Source: an uncultured Methanobrevibacter sp. (GTDB taxonomy: Archaea > Methanobacteriota > Methanobacteria > Methanobacteriales > Methanobacteriaceae). Taken from it: a stretch of 45,913 nucleotides of DNA. The stretch covers positions 1-45,913 of the forward strand of contig NZ_CADCJB010000032.1 in NCBI RefSeq assembly GCF_902801725.1. Reading direction: 5' to 3'. Both the position numbers and the translations under genes were made by a program. Positions 10,201-18,398 of this stretch are shown here, piece after piece. Numbering within the stretch: position 1 is the first letter of the stretch; each line of letters opens with the position of its first letter. The notes under the pieces were generated by a model, which did no database searches, had not been told where the DNA came from, and saw only the letters and a program-made list of their open reading frames with translations.

Positions 10201-10341
10201 ATGATTCAAATCATTGTTCAATTTATAATTATCCTCTGCAGCAACAATATCTGAAGAGTTATCACTTGCTGAAACGCCAGCAACAGCAAATAACATGCAG
10301 AGCATAATCAGAATAACAAAAAGTTTCGATTTTAACTTCAT
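7273..10341 (-). CDS. Secreted beta-helix/C1A peptidase adhesin-like protein with altered active site
   Basis: 1022 residues: signal peptide (1-26), Asn/Asp-rich linker, right-handed beta-helix repeats (about 75-430, with repeated GGAI, NSNF and NNTA turns), papain-like C1A domain (about 475-690), a lectin-like region and two Ig-like domains at the C-terminus rich in Lys and Thr. The peptidase has the oxyanion Gln489 and Cys495 (KRQGDNDDCWAFA) and His633 (MEHAIHFF), but the usual NSW is KDSLSQS, so the catalytic Asn is Asp664 and the neighbouring Trp is Leu. Such proteins are common in Methanobrevibacter and probably bind or trim wall or host polymers. A GAGGT site precedes the ATG. Confidence 0.9.
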   Translation of the reverse strand: MKLKSKLFVILIMLCMLFAVAGVSASDNSSDIVAAEDNYKLNNDLNHDLNTVDSANSDDVNQNAPEDAGNPKSFNDLTHDIQNCNGTLNINNDYMHYANETGTVSTFEVSDLKINGNGHTVDSANLNYNFMFELDLDCGKNMANIEINDLTFKNFKGQAIFFSSSKVVLNNVKFINCKSNDEILFATTSEMTLNNVSFPSGINGSCVKSAESNNNGGILNFKGATFSIRNSKFLNSRAAFNGGAIIAKFFPVSNSNGSGYLPSERMLIENCVFSNLTSTDDGGAIFIDLDSASHRIAQSLNIINSNFTDCTSRFGGVIAIQGGYLNINNSNFKNNRASFEGSVIFSSWSNVAIVDSTFFNNTAEKNAGAIYFDKGKLTIQRSNFIQNKAIKESENVANAIYAHDVNLQLSNSIFDNGGVGVYADFASNSKIENVTKNEDIFLTDNKNYVLSIESNGIKLNLTNNSIVVDKIPSRFDLRDWGWVSPIKRQGDNDDCWAFATVGALESSLLKSTGQFFNLSQNYAQKLNLKYVPWGDLRISLTGFGYSGLGYALNWIGALPMDSPYDDRGTMGDTDLNDSRIHVQDAIIILNGKNNTDLIKKTIMKYGAVAVQLILGQNKDDIIYGGDDISVMEHAIHFFNIIGWNDNYASEYSAEETRGGWLVKDSLSQSINYRDYNDLDGFMDMDYFALVPQNPAIAYIFENDIDYHVNYQTDLTGLTGFDSNYTYYSNEFTSKYDELIGAVGTYFNQSGINYSFDIFVNGVKVHSQSGVSEFGGFRTIVLNKYIPVKTGDKFKVVFHNNNLPYQAYSRQHYLSGMSFVGTDGKSWKDITLENKTVCLKVYTVKDDTKIINNKNIAVDYNGGSYFGVKVVTADGRAVGAGEVVKFTINKKTTAVKTNNNGIAKIKITQLPKKYTITTTYKGKSVKNTVTVKQVLSAKKVIVKKTSKRLILQAQLKINGKFIKGAIIKFKFLGKTYHAKTNSKGIALKTFNKNVIKKLRKGRTYAVGVTYIKNTIKTTVKVNR

Positions 10342-10586
10342 TTTATACCTCTATTTATCCGGGAAATAAATCTCAGAGATTTAATTTTAACAATTGTTTT
10401 AATTTTGTCGTGCTTTATATTATGTATCTTTTACCTTTTTAAACTTTTTAATGAATTTGATGGTAAAGTGTGCAATTTGTAAAATTTAAATTATATGATT
10501 GAACTCATGACCCATTCATTGACTTTCTTTAAGGCATTACAGCCTGATTAATGAACATGTCAGACATGATTATAAAAAGAAATAGC

Positions 10587-11945
10587 TTAATCTCTAAGCC
10601 TATTTAATATCAATAAGACAAATGCGACTGCACCGAGCAATAATGACAGTGCCAATGTAATCTTTGAAGACATCATGAATGGCATTGCATTATTGGCAAA
10701 AGTGTCAGCAGACCCCATGAAAAAACCACACATAATTGTAAATATGGCCAGGGCAATACTTTTTCCTACATCCTTATTTGTGGACAGCATTGCAGAGGCA
10801 TTGCTCAAATCCTTTTCGCTGACCTGAGTGAGTACAAAGCGGTTGTTCGGTGAGGAAAACATCCCATGTCCTATTCCCTGAAGGATACATGCAACCAAAA
10901 GCAGATAGAGAGGCACCACATCCATGAAAAACAATAAAGTGACATCTATTAAAATGAACATTAATGCAATGGAAGACAAAATGCGCTCATCAACCTTATC
11001 AGATAATTTTCCTGCAAATGATGAGACGAATACTACTGCAAGAGGTGTTGCAAGTAAAAATAATCCTGCAAAACGAGCATCATATCCTAAAATATGCTGC
11101 AGATAGTCATTAAGAATATATGAAGCGATGAATGTCATGAAATACATTGCAAAAGCGGAATAATTACCAAGAACATATTTGAAATTTCTAAAAATATTCA
11201 AGTCATAACGGGGATTGGAGATGTGGGTTTCGAAATATAGGAAAACGACTAGAATTACCAGACTGGCCGCTATCACGACCACATTATCGTTATCCAATTT
11301 AGTAATACCATACAAAAACAGGCCCATGAAAAGAATATAGAGTATTGATCCTATATGGTCAGTAACATCCTCATGGTCAGTATACCATTCCTTGCCCAAT
11401 TTAACCAGTATCAATATAGAAGCTATATAAATCGGGACCAATGTAAGAAAAACAATTCTCCAGCTCAAATAATAAACGACAAATCCTGAAACTGTATTTG
11501 ACAGACACAGTCCTACATATCCACAGGATCCCATTATTCCCAGAACATAACCCAATCTGTCAGAGGGCAACTGCAATGTTACAATGACATACACGGAACT
11601 GTTGATAACTGCCGTTGCGACTCCCTGAATAATTCTTGAAAGCAGAAGCATGTTAATGTCTGTTGAAACGGCAGAAAGCACCAAACCGCAAGTCATTAAC
11701 ACAAGGCTGATTTTTAGAAATTTGGCAATACCATATCTTGAAACATATGTCCCCAGCGGTATCATCAATGCAACCGATGTGATTAAAAAAGCCAAATTGA
11801 TAGCGTTTTCCATCTCAACATCCAAATGCAAATCCGCAGATATTGCAGGAAGCGCTACAATTACCATGGTAGCTATGAACTGCACGCTAAACATCAGCAA
11901 ACATCCAAGTATTGTTACCCATTTATCTTCAATCAACTTATTCAT
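10587..11945 (-). CDS. MFS transporter, DHA2/EmrB-QacA type drug efflux family
   Basis: 452 residues with about 14 hydrophobic segments. The loop after segment 2 (GTYVSRYGIAKFLK) and RIIQGVATAVINSSVYVIV after segment 4 match the MFS antiporter motifs A and C region of drug:H+ efflux proteins. The start at 11945 (MNKLIEDKW) follows GGAGGT by five bases; the in-frame Met at 11960 is part of that site. It is a single gene. A perfect 14-base palindrome at 12050-12063 lies about 105 bases upstream and could bind a dimeric repressor. The substrate is not predictable. Confidence 0.9.
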   Translation of the reverse strand: MNKLIEDKWVTILGCLLMFSVQFIATMVIVALPAISADLHLDVEMENAINLAFLITSVALMIPLGTYVSRYGIAKFLKISLVLMTCGLVLSAVSTDINMLLLSRIIQGVATAVINSSVYVIVTLQLPSDRLGYVLGIMGSCGYVGLCLSNTVSGFVVYYLSWRIVFLTLVPIYIASILILVKLGKEWYTDHEDVTDHIGSILYILFMGLFLYGITKLDNDNVVVIAASLVILVVFLYFETHISNPRYDLNIFRNFKYVLGNYSAFAMYFMTFIASYILNDYLQHILGYDARFAGLFLLATPLAVVFVSSFAGKLSDKVDERILSSIALMFILIDVTLLFFMDVVPLYLLLVACILQGIGHGMFSSPNNRFVLTQVSEKDLSNASAMLSTNKDVGKSIALAIFTIMCGFFMGSADTFANNAMPFMMSSKITLALSLLLGAVAFVLLILNRLRD

Positions 11946-11960
11946 CTTGAACCTCCCCAT

Positions 11961-12337
11961 CTTTTAGAAGAAGGGAATTCTCAAACCAAAAAATTATGGT
12001 TTTTTGGAATATTAATACTGCACCGTCATCTCAACGGTTCAGGCAATTTTTTACAATTGTAAATGATTTATCTTTTTTAAAATATGACTATCGTTGAAAA
12101 AAAAGTTGTAATAAACTTTTGTCATTGCCATTAATTATATATTGGGCATTGCTGATATTTAAACTTCATCAGAAATCATTTGAAAACAAATTCTGCAATT
12201 CATCCCTAACTTATAGAAGCTAAGGTATTCTTGCATATTTAGATAAATTAGGGTTATGCATTTACGATTCATGAAACAGTTTCCTTTTTGCATTTGCACA
12301 ACCCATTGAAATTATCGATTTCAATTAAAGTTATCCA
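11961..12337. other. AT-rich intergenic region with a 14-base palindrome
   Basis: No coding frame is convincing here. The MFS promoter should lie in the first 120 bases. The palindrome TTTACAATTGTAAA is described separately. The rest is short homopolymer runs and I see no RNA gene. Confidence 0.4.
12050..12063. promoter_or_regulatory. Perfect palindrome upstream of the MFS gene
   Basis: TTTACAATTGTAAA is symmetric over all 14 bases and lies about 105 bases before the MFS start. Its size and position suit an operator for a MarR- or TetR-like dimer. No such regulator gene is adjacent, so the assignment is inference. Confidence 0.4.
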
Positions 12338-12595
12338 TTAACTGAAAAATTCTAAACCATCCAAATAACCAAGAATTCTTTCAAGATAATCATGGTAAGG
12401 TTTCGGCCAGTCAAATCCAAATTCATGTAAAATTTCCATAGTTTGATCGATGTTTGCACCGACTTCATAAGGATCTGTTGATGATTGTGAATCCATAGAC
12501 ATGTCTGATGTGATTAATCCCTGAATATTTTCATCAAAACATTCCCATACCTTAGACAAATATTCATTGAAAGAATTTATTGTATCGCCAACCAT
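12338..12595 (-). CDS. Hypothetical small protein
   Basis: About 85 residues, acidic, helical-looking, with DPYEVGANIDQTMEILHEFG and WPKPYHDYLERILGYLDGLEFF near the end. The only ATG in a sensible position is at 12595; an upstream TTG at 12625 adds ten residues. No domain is recognised and it has no operon partner. Acidic composition and lack of membrane segments suggest a cytosolic role. Confidence 0.6.
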   Translation of the reverse strand: MVGDTINSFNEYLSKVWECFDENIQGLITSDMSMDSQSSTDPYEVGANIDQTMEILHEFGFDWPKPYHDYLERILGYLDGLEFFS

Positions 12596-12769
12596 ATTAT
12601 CAAGCCCTACATTCAATATTATCAAATATATTTTACATATTTTTAAAACTTTTCATCAATATTGTAAAAATCATACAATATTTTATTTTAAAAATGAATT
12701 TCAAGATTTCCATTTTTTAACTTTCAAATATTATTTTGAAATTCCATATACTTATATATAACGGTTTAT

Positions 12770-13402
12770 TTTTATTATTACCATTCTTATGAAGGTTATA
12801 TTGAAATTGAAGATGTAAGTAAGCACTTACATTCTAAAAACTACTTACATGCCCATATAAATATAAATTATAATGTTTCAGATGAAAACACCCCCCCCAA
12901 TCATGACTCATTTCACCGGAATATCGTAGAAATTGGCGATGAAATATCAAAAAATACAAACAAAACAAATTGACATATGACATTAATGACCCGAAATCAA
13001 TCAGCAACCCTGTTAAAAGCCTTAACGGCAATGCAGATTTAAAAACAGACAGTGAGGACATCTACAGCAATTTCCTCAAAAAAATATTGATTCGAAAACA
13101 CAAGAACTGACAGAGGATGCAATATGCAAATTACTCTTAAGAATCCATAAGGACAATAATGGCGAAAAAAACAATCCTACTTTTGGAGAATTCGCCTTTG
13201 GCAAAAAAAACCTGTAAATCCTAAAAAAAGTAGATGTTGGAAAAATAGATTTAAAAGAAATTGCAGACAGCATAATCTAAACAGTTGCATGGATTTAGCT
13301 TCGAACTCAACTGCAAAAAAATGCCATAACAAATCAAGGCATAAATATAGCGGGATTCATTAACGCATTTACACCATCACAAATCGACAACGGATAATAT
13401 GA
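12770..13402 (+). pseudogene. Decayed gene of unknown family with several frameshifts
   Basis: The plus strand contains successive protein-like pieces in changing frames: YEGYIEIEDVSKHLHSKNY to a stop near 12974, TYDINDPKSISNPVKSLNG to about 13110, ELTEDAICKLLLRIHKD and NPTFGEFAFGKK to about 13217, IDLKEIADSII, and GINIAGFINAFTPSQIDNG before a stop at about 13400. The helical, charged composition is unlike noncoding DNA of this genome. A C8 tract at about 12891-12898 is unusual in this AT-rich sequence. I cannot name the parent family. No intact minus-strand gene explains the region. Confidence 0.5.
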
Positions 13403-13502
13403 ATCAAGCCGATTTTACTTCCCTTAATTCATGATTTTCCTTATCACTTTTTGGAAAAAAAAACATTATCACCATGTTTATATTTTTTAATATAATCCAT
13501 AA

Positions 13503-13943
13503 TCATTTTAAACTGAACTCCAATGTAACATTATCGGATCCCAGAACTTCCTTTAGTTTATTGGAGTCAATATTATCTATTTTACCCAGCTTTGTATAGC
13601 TCCATGAATGGGAACCATAAAACAAGGATATTTTATCTGCCTGATACAATACAATATCCCCAGGACTGGTATTAATGTTTTCATCACTTGTTGGGAGTGA
13701 AAAGCCTAACTCTCCCACTTTTTCAAAACCGCCATATTCAGATGCATTAACTGTGATGTTTCCTTTTTTCAGTTCTTTAATCAATTCCTGTGTGGCGGAA
13801 TTGTTTTCCAATTTAACATCAAATACCTCATCATTGATTTTGACTTTAACTAAATCATCCATACTATCATCCCCATTAACCGCTGTGCAAGCAATTAAAC
13901 TAAATATGATTATAAAACAAATTTTTTTAATGAAAGACACCAT
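13503..13943 (-). CDS. Secreted cyclophilin-like domain protein
   Basis: About 146 residues: signal peptide (VSFIKKICFIIIFSLIACTA) followed directly by one cyclophilin-like fold domain. The domain shows the family layout: a first strand (VKVKINDEVFDVKLENN), then ATQELIKELKKGNITVNASE, YGGFEKVGELGFSLP, GDIVLYQADKISLFYGSHSW and SYTKLGKI. In bacteria this domain is often secreted or linked to flavodoxins, but its role is unsettled and it lacks proline isomerase active-site residues. It is a shorter copy of the C-terminal domain of the next gene (13960-15114). Start could be the ATG at 13943 or the GTG right after it, since GGGTGAT abuts the ATG. Confidence 0.8.
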   Translation of the reverse strand: MVSFIKKICFIIIFSLIACTAVNGDDSMDDLVKVKINDEVFDVKLENNSATQELIKELKKGNITVNASEYGGFEKVGELGFSLPTSDENINTSPGDIVLYQADKISLFYGSHSWSYTKLGKIDNIDSNKLKEVLGSDNVTLEFSLK

Positions 13944-13959
13944 ATCACCCAAATACTTG

Positions 13960-15114
13960 TTATTTTAAACTTAAAACCAATTTTACATCACCAGTTCCCA
14001 AAATTTTCTTCAAATCTTTAATATTGTCTACCTTGCCCAGTTTTGTATAAGACCATGAATTTGAATTATAAAATATTGATATCTCATCACCCTCATAAAG
14101 CACAATATCGCCTGCTGATGTGGTTATGAATTTGTCGCTTCTCGGAAGTGAAAAACCCAAATTCCCCACTTTTTCAAAACCTCCATAATCTTCAGCATGA
14201 ACTGTAACATCACCCATTTTTAGCTTGTTCATCAGTGCCTTTGCTGCGGAATTATCTTCCAATTTCACATTTAAAACATGATTATTGACTTTAAGTTTTA
14301 TTACATTTGAACGAGCAATAGTTTTAATATATGTTTTTTTAACAGCCGATTGAACCTTAGAGGTTGATTTAATATTAATAACAACATTATGCTTGCCTTT
14401 AGGCAATGATTTCATATTGAAACTCACAATCCCTTTTTTATCCGTTTTCAAGAAGTACTTCTTATATTTTTTACCAGTGAAAACCTTTATTATTACTTTA
14501 ATATTTTTCATCGGTTTTTTGGATTCCCTGTTTTTAATAGCAATATTGTATCTTTTAGATTCCTTATAATATCCTGTGATTTTTGGAGCTGAAATTGTTA
14601 GTTTGGCTCTTGAAATTTTAATCGAACTGTATGATATCTTCGATGAAAACTTTTTAGAATCCTTAACATTTATTGTCACTTTATGACTGCCAATGCCTAA
14701 ATTAGATGCATAATATTTTGCAATTCCCCTGAAATCAGTCGTTACAGGGATTTTTTTATATTTTTTACCAGAATATACTTTTAAAATAAGTTTAACATTA
14801 GGTACAGGTTTTTTAGTTTTGCTGTCTATTGCTTTTACATTGAAATATTTGCCAGATTCATATGTAGTTGATAATTTTGAAGCAGACAGCGAAATCGATT
14901 TAGATTCGACTGAGTTGTTTTTGGTCAATTCCGTTTGAGCACTTTCATTTGAAACAACATTTGACTCATTGAATATCTGCGCACTGTCATCTATCGATTC
15001 ATTATTAACAACAACATCAGTTGAATTATCCGTGTTTTCATATGCATTGGCTGCAGAAATACTCAACATTGCTACAATGAAAATCAGCACCAAAACAATT
15101 TTTTTATCCAACAT
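13960..15114 (-). CDS. Secreted protein with two Ig-like repeats and a C-terminal cyclophilin-like domain
   Basis: About 384 residues. Signal peptide (MLDKKIVLVLIFIVAMLSIS), Asn/Ser/Glu linker to about 75, two tandem Lys-rich Ig-like (Big-type) repeats (about 80-165 and 170-265, sharing VKLILKVYSGKKYKKIP / IKVIIKVFTGKKYKKYF), then a cyclophilin-like domain (about 275-384) with DYGGFEKVGNLGFSLPRSD. The start at 15114 follows GGTGAT; the upstream Met at 15129 overlaps the end of the HxlR gene. The pair with 13503-13943 looks like a tandem duplication in which one copy lost or never gained the repeats. A surface location is likely. Confidence 0.85.
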   Translation of the reverse strand: MLDKKIVLVLIFIVAMLSISAANAYENTDNSTDVVVNNESIDDSAQIFNESNVVSNESAQTELTKNNSVESKSISLSASKLSTTYESGKYFNVKAIDSKTKKPVPNVKLILKVYSGKKYKKIPVTTDFRGIAKYYASNLGIGSHKVTINVKDSKKFSSKISYSSIKISRAKLTISAPKITGYYKESKRYNIAIKNRESKKPMKNIKVIIKVFTGKKYKKYFLKTDKKGIVSFNMKSLPKGKHNVVINIKSTSKVQSAVKKTYIKTIARSNVIKLKVNNHVLNVKLEDNSAAKALMNKLKMGDVTVHAEDYGGFEKVGNLGFSLPRSDKFITTSAGDIVLYEGDEISIFYNSNSWSYTKLGKVDNIKDLKKILGTGDVKLVLSLK

Positions 15115-15125
15115 ATTATCACCAA

Positions 15126-15515
15126 TCATAAGTCAAGAATATCAATATAAATCTCCTTAATGAACATAATCTCTTCATTTGTGTAAAAATCGCCCTCATG
15201 AGTATCCAAAGCAAAAATAATCAATTCATACAATACCCTATTTAGTTTCATGCCTTTTGAAGTTAAGAAATATTCAGTTTCATGATCTTGAATCCTTTTT
15301 TCAATCAAATTATTGTTTTCCATTGACTTAAGGCATCTTGCAAGAGATTTATTGTCCAGATTTGGACGATTTTCCTGAAATTGTGTAAAACGCTTTTTTC
15401 CCAAAAACAAATCCTTCAAAATATAAAATGTCCATTTATTGCTGATTGATTTAATTGCACTGCCCACAATGTTTCTTTCAAATTGATTTCCATACAATTT
15501 TTCTTCAAGGGCCAT
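15126..15515 (-). CDS. HxlR-family transcriptional regulator
   Basis: 129 residues. The HxlR/DUF24 winged-helix signature is clear: AIKSISNKWTFYILKDLFLGKKRFTQF, then LARCLKSMENNNLIEK and TEYFLTSKGMKLN. It lacks the N-terminal Cys of redox-sensing members near residue 10-14. An inverted repeat GTGGC-N6-GCCAC (15554-15569) sits 39 bases ahead, and a near copy lies 38 bases ahead of the aldo/keto reductase gene. This suggests autoregulation and control of the reductase. Its stop lies close to the ribosome site of the secreted protein gene downstream. Confidence 0.9.
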   Translation of the reverse strand: MALEEKLYGNQFERNIVGSAIKSISNKWTFYILKDLFLGKKRFTQFQENRPNLDNKSLARCLKSMENNNLIEKRIQDHETEYFLTSKGMKLNRVLYELIIFALDTHEGDFYTNEEIMFIKEIYIDILDL

Positions 15516-15553
15516 GAAAAATTATTTGTTCATCACTATTTTAATATGTTATA

Positions 15554-15569
15554 GTGGCAAAAATGCCAC
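15554..15569. promoter_or_regulatory. Operator-like inverted repeat before the HxlR gene
   Basis: GTGGC at 15554-15558 and GCCAC at 15565-15569 are separated by six bases. It lies between a TATA-like box (TTTATATA on the minus strand, about 15571-15579) and the HxlR start at 15515. The same 5-6-5 architecture, GTGTC-N6-GACAC, appears before the aldo/keto reductase gene. Confidence 0.6.
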
Positions 15570-15587
15570 AATATATAAAATCCAGAT

Positions 15588-15628
15588 AAAAAAAAGTAAG
15601 GAAAAGAATTTATTTCATTTCCTTTTCC
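15588..15628 (-). terminator. Terminator after the aldo/keto reductase gene
   Basis: On the minus strand GGAAAAG (15622-15628) pairs with CTTTTCC (15600-15606) and is followed by TTACTTTTTTT. It lies directly after the reductase stop at 15656 and would separate it from the HxlR gene. Confidence 0.55.
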
Positions 15629-15655
15629 CAAATTCTTATTGTATTAACATTGGCT

Positions 15656-16549
15656 TTATGCCAATTCTTCCATTGTTTTAATTTCATCATCACTTAATTC
15701 TATGTTTACTGCATCAGCTGCATCCTCAACGTGGTGAACCTTTGTTGCTCCGACAATTGGAAGTGTTCCTTTGGCTATTGCCCATGCAATCGGCAACTGT
15801 GCAACTTTTGCATCATGTTTTTCTGCAATATCTGCAATAGCTTTATTCAGCTCCTCAATTTCAGCTAAGCTTCCACCATAAGCATTTGCCCTGTCTGATC
15901 CTTCAGGGAAAGGATGTGCAGTATCATATTTGCCGGATAAAGCACCCTGCTCTAAAACCATGTATGAGAAAAAGATTATATCATTCTCTTTACAGTACTC
16001 AAGAATTCCTGAATCTTCAGATGAACGGTTTAGTAGACTGTAATGGTTTTGAACTGCTCCGAGCTTCAAGCCTGCCTCTTTTAAAATCTCATTTGCCTCT
16101 TTGATTTCTGCGAGATTATGGTTTGAAACACCAATCATTTTAATGTCATGCTCTTTTGCGGTTTCAACCAATTTTTTAGTCCATTCCGGTGCTCCGACGG
16201 GATTGTGAATCCAGAAAATGTCAATGTCTTCAACGTCCAATATTTTTGCGCTGTTTTCATACATTGATGTTACCTCATTTGCCTCAAACATTTCGGCAAG
16301 CTGAGGTGTGAATTTGGTTGAAATTACAAAATCCTCACGGTTGGAAGTCTTTAGGAATTCTCCTAAAACCTCTTCAGATTTCCCCATACCATAGACATAT
16401 GCTGTATCCCAGAGGTTTAATCCCAATTCCATTGACTTATCATAGATTGGCTTTAAATCTTCAAGTTTATGTTCGTTTCCGAAAGTTCCATCATTGCCCC
16501 ATGCCCAAGCGCCGAGGGCAATTTTTGGAAGATTATCTTTTAATGTCAT
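15656..16549 (-). CDS. Aldo/keto reductase
   Basis: 297 residues, a full-length AKR with a TIM-barrel. Conserved catalytic and NADPH-site features are present: the Asp/Tyr pair in NLWDTAYVYGMGKSEEVLG, Lys in VISTKF, His in IFWIHNP, the IGVSNHN loop and the C-terminal LPIVGATKVHHVEDA cofactor motif. Substrate is unknown; relatives reduce aldehydes or ketones with NADPH. It precedes the HxlR gene on the same strand but is probably a separate transcript because of the terminator at 15588-15628. The shared inverted repeat at 16587-16602 suggests control by HxlR. Confidence 0.92.
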   Translation of the reverse strand: MTLKDNLPKIALGAWAWGNDGTFGNEHKLEDLKPIYDKSMELGLNLWDTAYVYGMGKSEEVLGEFLKTSNREDFVISTKFTPQLAEMFEANEVTSMYENSAKILDVEDIDIFWIHNPVGAPEWTKKLVETAKEHDIKMIGVSNHNLAEIKEANEILKEAGLKLGAVQNHYSLLNRSSEDSGILEYCKENDIIFFSYMVLEQGALSGKYDTAHPFPEGSDRANAYGGSLAEIEELNKAIADIAEKHDAKVAQLPIAWAIAKGTLPIVGATKVHHVEDAADAVNIELSDDEIKTMEELA

Positions 16550-16586
16550 GTTTAATTATCTCAATAGATAACTATAAAAAGTTAAA

Positions 16587-16602
16587 GTGTCGGCTATGAC
16601 AC
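16587..16602. promoter_or_regulatory. Operator-like inverted repeat before the aldo/keto reductase gene
   Basis: GTGTC (16587-16591) and GACAC (16598-16602) flank six bases, 38 bases upstream of the start at 16549. The arms match GTGKC of the site before the HxlR gene, and the spacing to the start codon is nearly the same (38 and 39 bases). Confidence 0.55.
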
Positions 16603-16644
16603 CTAAACATTAAAATAAGACAAAATAGATAGCCTTACATCTTC

Positions 16645-17334
16645 CTATTTACTTTCATTAATCCTGTTTCCTGCATCATCAAATCCAGGTTCATCCATGT
16701 CTATGTATCCATTTTCTCCAACATGATAATTTACCAAACCATATTTGTTTTTCATATAATTATCCACTTCAGACTGACTATACATAGGAGTTCCATCGGC
16801 TTTATAGGCAAAAGCGGAGGGGGCAGCATCAACAGCAGCATTATCTCCACTTACATCAGCATCAACTTTGGCACCCCACCTGATGCTGTTGATGATATGG
16901 TTTACAACATCCTTATTTTTACTGATGACAATTATATTATCATGTGTTTCATTATTTCCAACAAATACCGCATTGCATTCACCTTTTAAACTACATCCCG
17001 CCACTGTAGGATCATTTAAAGTGACATTTCCTGAAAATTCATTTCCAAAAATCGGATTTTTAATTTCCGAAAAGGCCAATATTTGTGGAATGCCTTTATC
17101 AGCACTATTGAATAATATTATAATCGTATTCTCGCTTTCAAGAACTATTATGCCACTGTCACTATTATTGGACTTGACGACCATATCAGTAGGTATTTCC
17201 ATAGAAGTCCCATTTTCAACAACATTCACAGTAATATATTCCGTTTTTTCATCAAGCAAAGTGTATGCAATTCCTAAACACAAAACAACAACTATTATGC
17301 TCAATACCACAATTATAACATGTTTTTTATTCAT
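16645..17334 (-). CDS. Membrane-anchored extracellular protein of unknown function
   Basis: 229 residues. One N-terminal membrane anchor (IIVVLSIIVVVLCLGIAYTLL) is followed by a beta-rich, Asn-rich outside part (ITVNVVENGTSMEIPTDMVV...) with two Cys in GCSLKGEC that could form a disulfide. The C-terminal 70 residues are acidic (Asp/Ala) and end DEPGFDDAGNRINESK. A GGAG site precedes the ATG. No family is recognised; it may be one of the DUF-type surface proteins frequent in Methanobrevibacter. Confidence 0.7.
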   Translation of the reverse strand: MNKKHVIIVVLSIIVVVLCLGIAYTLLDEKTEYITVNVVENGTSMEIPTDMVVKSNNSDSGIIVLESENTIIILFNSADKGIPQILAFSEIKNPIFGNEFSGNVTLNDPTVAGCSLKGECNAVFVGNNETHDNIIVISKNKDVVNHIINSIRWGAKVDADVSGDNAAVDAAPSAFAYKADGTPMYSQSEVDNYMKNKYGLVNYHVGENGYIDMDEPGFDDAGNRINESK

Positions 17335-17520
17335 TAAAATGCATCTCCAATATTAAATATTTTAAAAAGTTATAATACCAACATTATAACATATAATATA
17401 CATTCTATTCGAACCCATATATTAAACATGACTTTTAATGCAAATTATCACAAACTATCAATCATATAATCACAATATTTAAGGTTTGTAAAATGCAAAT
17501 TACCAACAGGGAGGAATATC

Positions 17521-18375
17521 ATGGTACAATATTGTAGAAAATGTGGAAAAGAACTAAAGGATGATGCCGAATTCTGCGATGGCTGTGGATTTGCACTCAA
17601 TGATAATCCAGTTAAGGAAAAACAGGAAAACAATAAAAACGAATTTGTAACAAAATTACCTATGATTCTCGCAATTGTAGGTATTGTCGTTTCGATTGCT
17701 GAAGGATTAGGCACACCAATGATTATGGGATGGAACGACATCCTGATGGCCATGGGAGTTGGAATCGTCGGAGGTCTGATTGGAATATTTCTAATGGAAA
17801 AGATGGACGAACCTCTGATTGCTACTGTCGAATTCATCGCAACTGGTGCACTGATTTTCATGTTCATCGCAAGATTCGGTGAAATATCTGCAGTGATTTT
17901 CATAATAGCAGGAATATTGGCGCTTTACTTTAAAGGATATCACTGCAAAAACAAAAAATTATGGGCCATTCCAATTTTGACAGTCGTGCTGATTTTTGGA
18001 CTGCTGATTGGAGGTGGAGCATTCTATCAGATGAATGCAGAAAATTCAGTTCAAGTTGGAAACATCACACAAAACATTAATGATGGTGGATACGGTTACT
18101 ATAATGGTTCAGTTTCAGGAGATATCTTTGTAGGAACCAATTTCGATTACCTGGAAGTTACTGTCAATTACTATGACAGCCAAAACAAGATTATAGACTC
18201 AACAATTGCATGGAATGATTTAAATCCGGACAGCGGCAAAACATACAAATTTGAAGGACATTACTTCAATCAAAACAAGCCTGCCAAAGCGGAAGTGAAA
18301 GTAGTTGACTCTGCAAAATCCACAACACCGATATACACAGAAAACATGACCATCGTTACTGCAAGTGGAGTTTAA
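17521..18375 (+). CDS. Zinc-ribbon membrane protein with extracellular beta domain
   Basis: 284 residues. Residues 1-25 form a zinc ribbon (YCRKCGKEL and FCDGCGFAL, two CxxC pairs). Then several hydrophobic segments (about 42-165), and an outside domain (about 175-284) with VGTNFDYLEVTVNYYDSQN and NSGKTYKF-like turns that resembles FxLYD-type domains. Zinc ribbons joined to membrane segments are frequent in methanogen and clostridial proteins of unknown role. The start follows GGGAGGAATATC. It is transcribed opposite to its neighbours, and a terminator follows the stop. Confidence 0.8.
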   Translation: MVQYCRKCGKELKDDAEFCDGCGFALNDNPVKEKQENNKNEFVTKLPMILAIVGIVVSIAEGLGTPMIMGWNDILMAMGVGIVGGLIGIFLMEKMDEPLIATVEFIATGALIFMFIARFGEISAVIFIIAGILALYFKGYHCKNKKLWAIPILTVVLIFGLLIGGGAFYQMNAENSVQVGNITQNINDGGYGYYNGSVSGDIFVGTNFDYLEVTVNYYDSQNKIIDSTIAWNDLNPDSGKTYKFEGHYFNQNKPAKAEVKVVDSAKSTTPIYTENMTIVTASGV

Positions 18376-18398
18376 ACACTCCTACTTTTTTTATTTTT
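18366..18398 (+). terminator. Stem-loop terminator overlapping the stop of the zinc-ribbon gene
   Basis: GGAGT (18367-18371) and ACTCC (18378-18382) pair around a six-base loop that contains the TAA stop, followed by TACTTTTTTTATTTTT. This is a compact T-tailed terminator. Confidence 0.65.

Noticed and set aside
17448-17903. A 151-residue minus-strand frame
   Set aside because: It is antisense to the zinc-ribbon membrane protein, whose motifs and ribosome site are convincing.
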